Source: Streptomyces sp. NRRL F-5630
GTDB lineage: Bacteria > Actinomycetota > Actinomycetes > Streptomycetales > Streptomycetaceae
Reading direction: 5' to 3'
DNA: 6,043 nucleotides
Assembly (NCBI RefSeq): GCF_000719475.1
Contig: NZ_JOGO01000136.1
Span: forward strand, 1 to 6,043
The notes beneath the pieces are model-generated. The model made no database searches. It saw only the letters and a list, made by a program, of their open reading frames with translations, and was not told the origin of the DNA. The first letter of the stretch is position 1; each line of letters begins with the position of its first letter. A program made the translations under genes and the position numbers. This document shows positions 5,412 to 6,043 of the stretch, in pieces.

Positions 5412-5434
5412 GACGGCGCGAGGTGACCGCCGTC
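5412..5434 (-). other. Hairpin overlapping the cyclophilin stop codon
   Basis: GACGGCG (5412-5418) pairs with CGCCGTC (5428-5434) across a 9-base loop. The stem includes part of the stop codon, so ribosomes would melt it during translation. It may add to 3'-end protection next to the stronger hairpin at 5370-5399. Confidence 0.35.
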
Positions 5435-5936
5435 AGCCGACGAGCTCCGCCCGCTCGATAACCACGTCGTCCTTCGGCACGTCCCGCATCCCGTTCCTGA
5501 TCCCGGTCGGCACCACCCTGATCTTGTCGACCACGTCCCGCCCCTCGACGACCTCACCGAAGACCGCGTATCCCCAGCCCTGCGCGTGCTTGCCGCTGTG
5601 GTTGAGGAAGTCGTTGTCCGCGACGTTGATGAAGAACTGCGCCGTCGCCGAGTGCGGGTCGTTCGTACGGGCCATCGCCACGGTGTACGTGTCGTTCGTC
5701 AGCCCGTTGTCCGCCTCGTTCTGCACGGCGGCCCGCGTCGGGCGCTGCACCATCTTCGTGTCGAAACCGCCGCCCTGGACCATGAAGTTGTCGATGATCC
5801 GGTGGAAGATCGTCCCGTCGTAGTGCCCGTCCTTGACGTACTGGACGAAGTTCGCCACCGTCTGCGGCGCCTTCTCCTCGTCGAGCGCCAGCACGATGTC
5901 CCCACGGTTCGTGGTCAGCTTCACCTGCGTCGTCAT
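5433..5936 (-). CDS. ppiB: Peptidyl-prolyl cis-trans isomerase, PpiB-type cyclophilin
   Basis: A 167-residue single-domain cyclophilin without signal peptide or membrane segment, so cytosolic. It catalyses cis-trans isomerisation of X-Pro bonds during protein folding. The signature [15 protein letters not shown] spans 44-58. Arg46, Phe51, Met52 and Gln54 match the catalytic Arg55, Phe60, Met61 and Gln63 of human cyclophilin A, and [10 protein letters not shown] (95-104) supplies the Gln/Phe wall of the active site. [13 protein letters not shown] (120-132) and the C-terminal [10 protein letters not shown] closely resemble E. coli PpiB (164 residues), so it is of the Gram-negative-like bacterial type. 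The start at ATG 5936 is set by AAGGAG six bases upstream; the frame extends to 6035, but that part is a low-complexity Gly/Arg stretch. It is monocistronic as far as can be seen, with a terminator at 5370-5399. All key residues are present. Confidence 0.96.
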   Translation of the reverse strand: MTTQVKLTTNRGDIVLALDEEKAPQTVANFVQYVKDGHYDGTIFHRIIDNFMVQGGGFDTKMVQRPTRAAVQNEADNGLTNDTYTVAMARTNDPHSATAQFFINVADNDFLNHSGKHAQGWGYAVFGEVVEGRDVVDKIRVVPTGIRNGMRDVPKDDVVIERAELVG

Positions 5937-5980
5937 ACGATTCTCCTTCGGTGCAACTAGAACAATCCCCGCATTGTGCC
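5937..5980 (-). promoter_or_regulatory. Possible promoter and leader of the cyclophilin gene
   Basis: On the minus strand CACAAT (5973-5978) could be a -10 hexamer giving a leader of about 30 bases, but the G/C tract further upstream provides no recognisable -35. ACAAT (5962-5966) and ATTGT (5973-5977) form a short inverted repeat over the expected start point. AAGGAG lies six bases before the start codon. Only the ribosome binding site is secure. Confidence 0.3.
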
Positions 5981-5995
5981 AGCGCCGGGGCGGGG

Positions 5996-6043
5996 CCCCC
6001 TCCCCCCTCCCCCACCCCCCCCCCCGCCACCCCACCGCCCCGC
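5996..6043. repeat. Polypyrimidine/poly-C tract at right edge
   Basis: From 5996 to the end the plus strand is almost all C with a few T, A and G, including an 11-C run (6015-6025). The minus strand therefore has at least four G tracts of four or more, a strong quadruplex-forming pattern about 60 bases upstream of the cyclophilin start codon. As at the left edge, homopolymer-related assembly error is possible. Confidence 0.8.

Larger units (their letters stand above)
4462..5432. other. Gene-free stretch of about 1 kb dominated by repeats
   Basis: No supportable gene is present between the operon control region and the cyclophilin gene. Several frames on both strands stay open at once because the DNA is GC-rich and repetitive with few stop-like triplets. 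Their translations are Arg/Gly-rich (plus) or Pro/Arg/Ser-rich (minus) and match no family I recognise. Nearly identical blocks fall in different frames because their offset is not a multiple of three. The last part (about 5345-5432) is ordinary sequence holding the cyclophilin terminator. Confidence 0.7.

Noticed and set aside
5937..6035. Longer start for the cyclophilin
   Set aside because: The extension is Gly/Arg low complexity encoded by the C-rich tract. ATG 5936 has AAGGAG at good spacing and matches the usual PpiB N-terminus.

Overview
The window is very GC-rich (above 70% by eye). Its coding frames favour G or C at third positions, and its genes have AAGGAG-type ribosome binding sites and 4-base ATGA gene overlaps. 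This points to a high-GC actinobacterium, most likely Streptomyces or a close relative. All five confident genes lie on the minus strand, so transcription runs from high to low coordinates.

Layout from left to right. Bases 1-418 hold no supportable gene. They contain a 40-base G homopolymer, two near-identical TetR-style operator candidates exactly 70 bp apart, and strong hairpins that could terminate the csbD-like gene. Bases 419-592 encode a 57-residue hydrophilic CsbD/LEA-like stress protein. Bases 693-4305 are a tight three-gene operon, transcribed in the order Baeyer-Villiger-type flavin monooxygenase, alpha/beta hydrolase, short-chain dehydrogenase. Both junctions are ATGA overlaps. Bases 4306-5432 are a gene-free stretch. 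Its first part is the operon's control region, with an 18-bp inverted repeat. The rest, about 4500-5345, is a purine-rich degenerate repeat array containing longer internal duplications. Bases 5433-5936 encode a cytosolic PpiB-type cyclophilin followed by a good terminator hairpin. The right end is a polypyrimidine/poly-C tract.

How the genes work together: the dehydrogenase can interconvert a secondary alcohol and a ketone, the monooxygenase can insert oxygen to give an ester or lactone, and the hydrolase can cleave that product to an acid and an alcohol. The order monooxygenase-esterase-dehydrogenase matches the start of the Mycobacterium tuberculosis mymA operon, although no VirS-like regulator is visible here. 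The substrate cannot be read from the sequence.

The least explained parts are the repeat array, whose duplicated blocks are offset by 218 nt (not a multiple of three, which argues against coding), and the paired operator sites near the left edge, whose target gene is not visible. No convincing new defence or mobile system is present.
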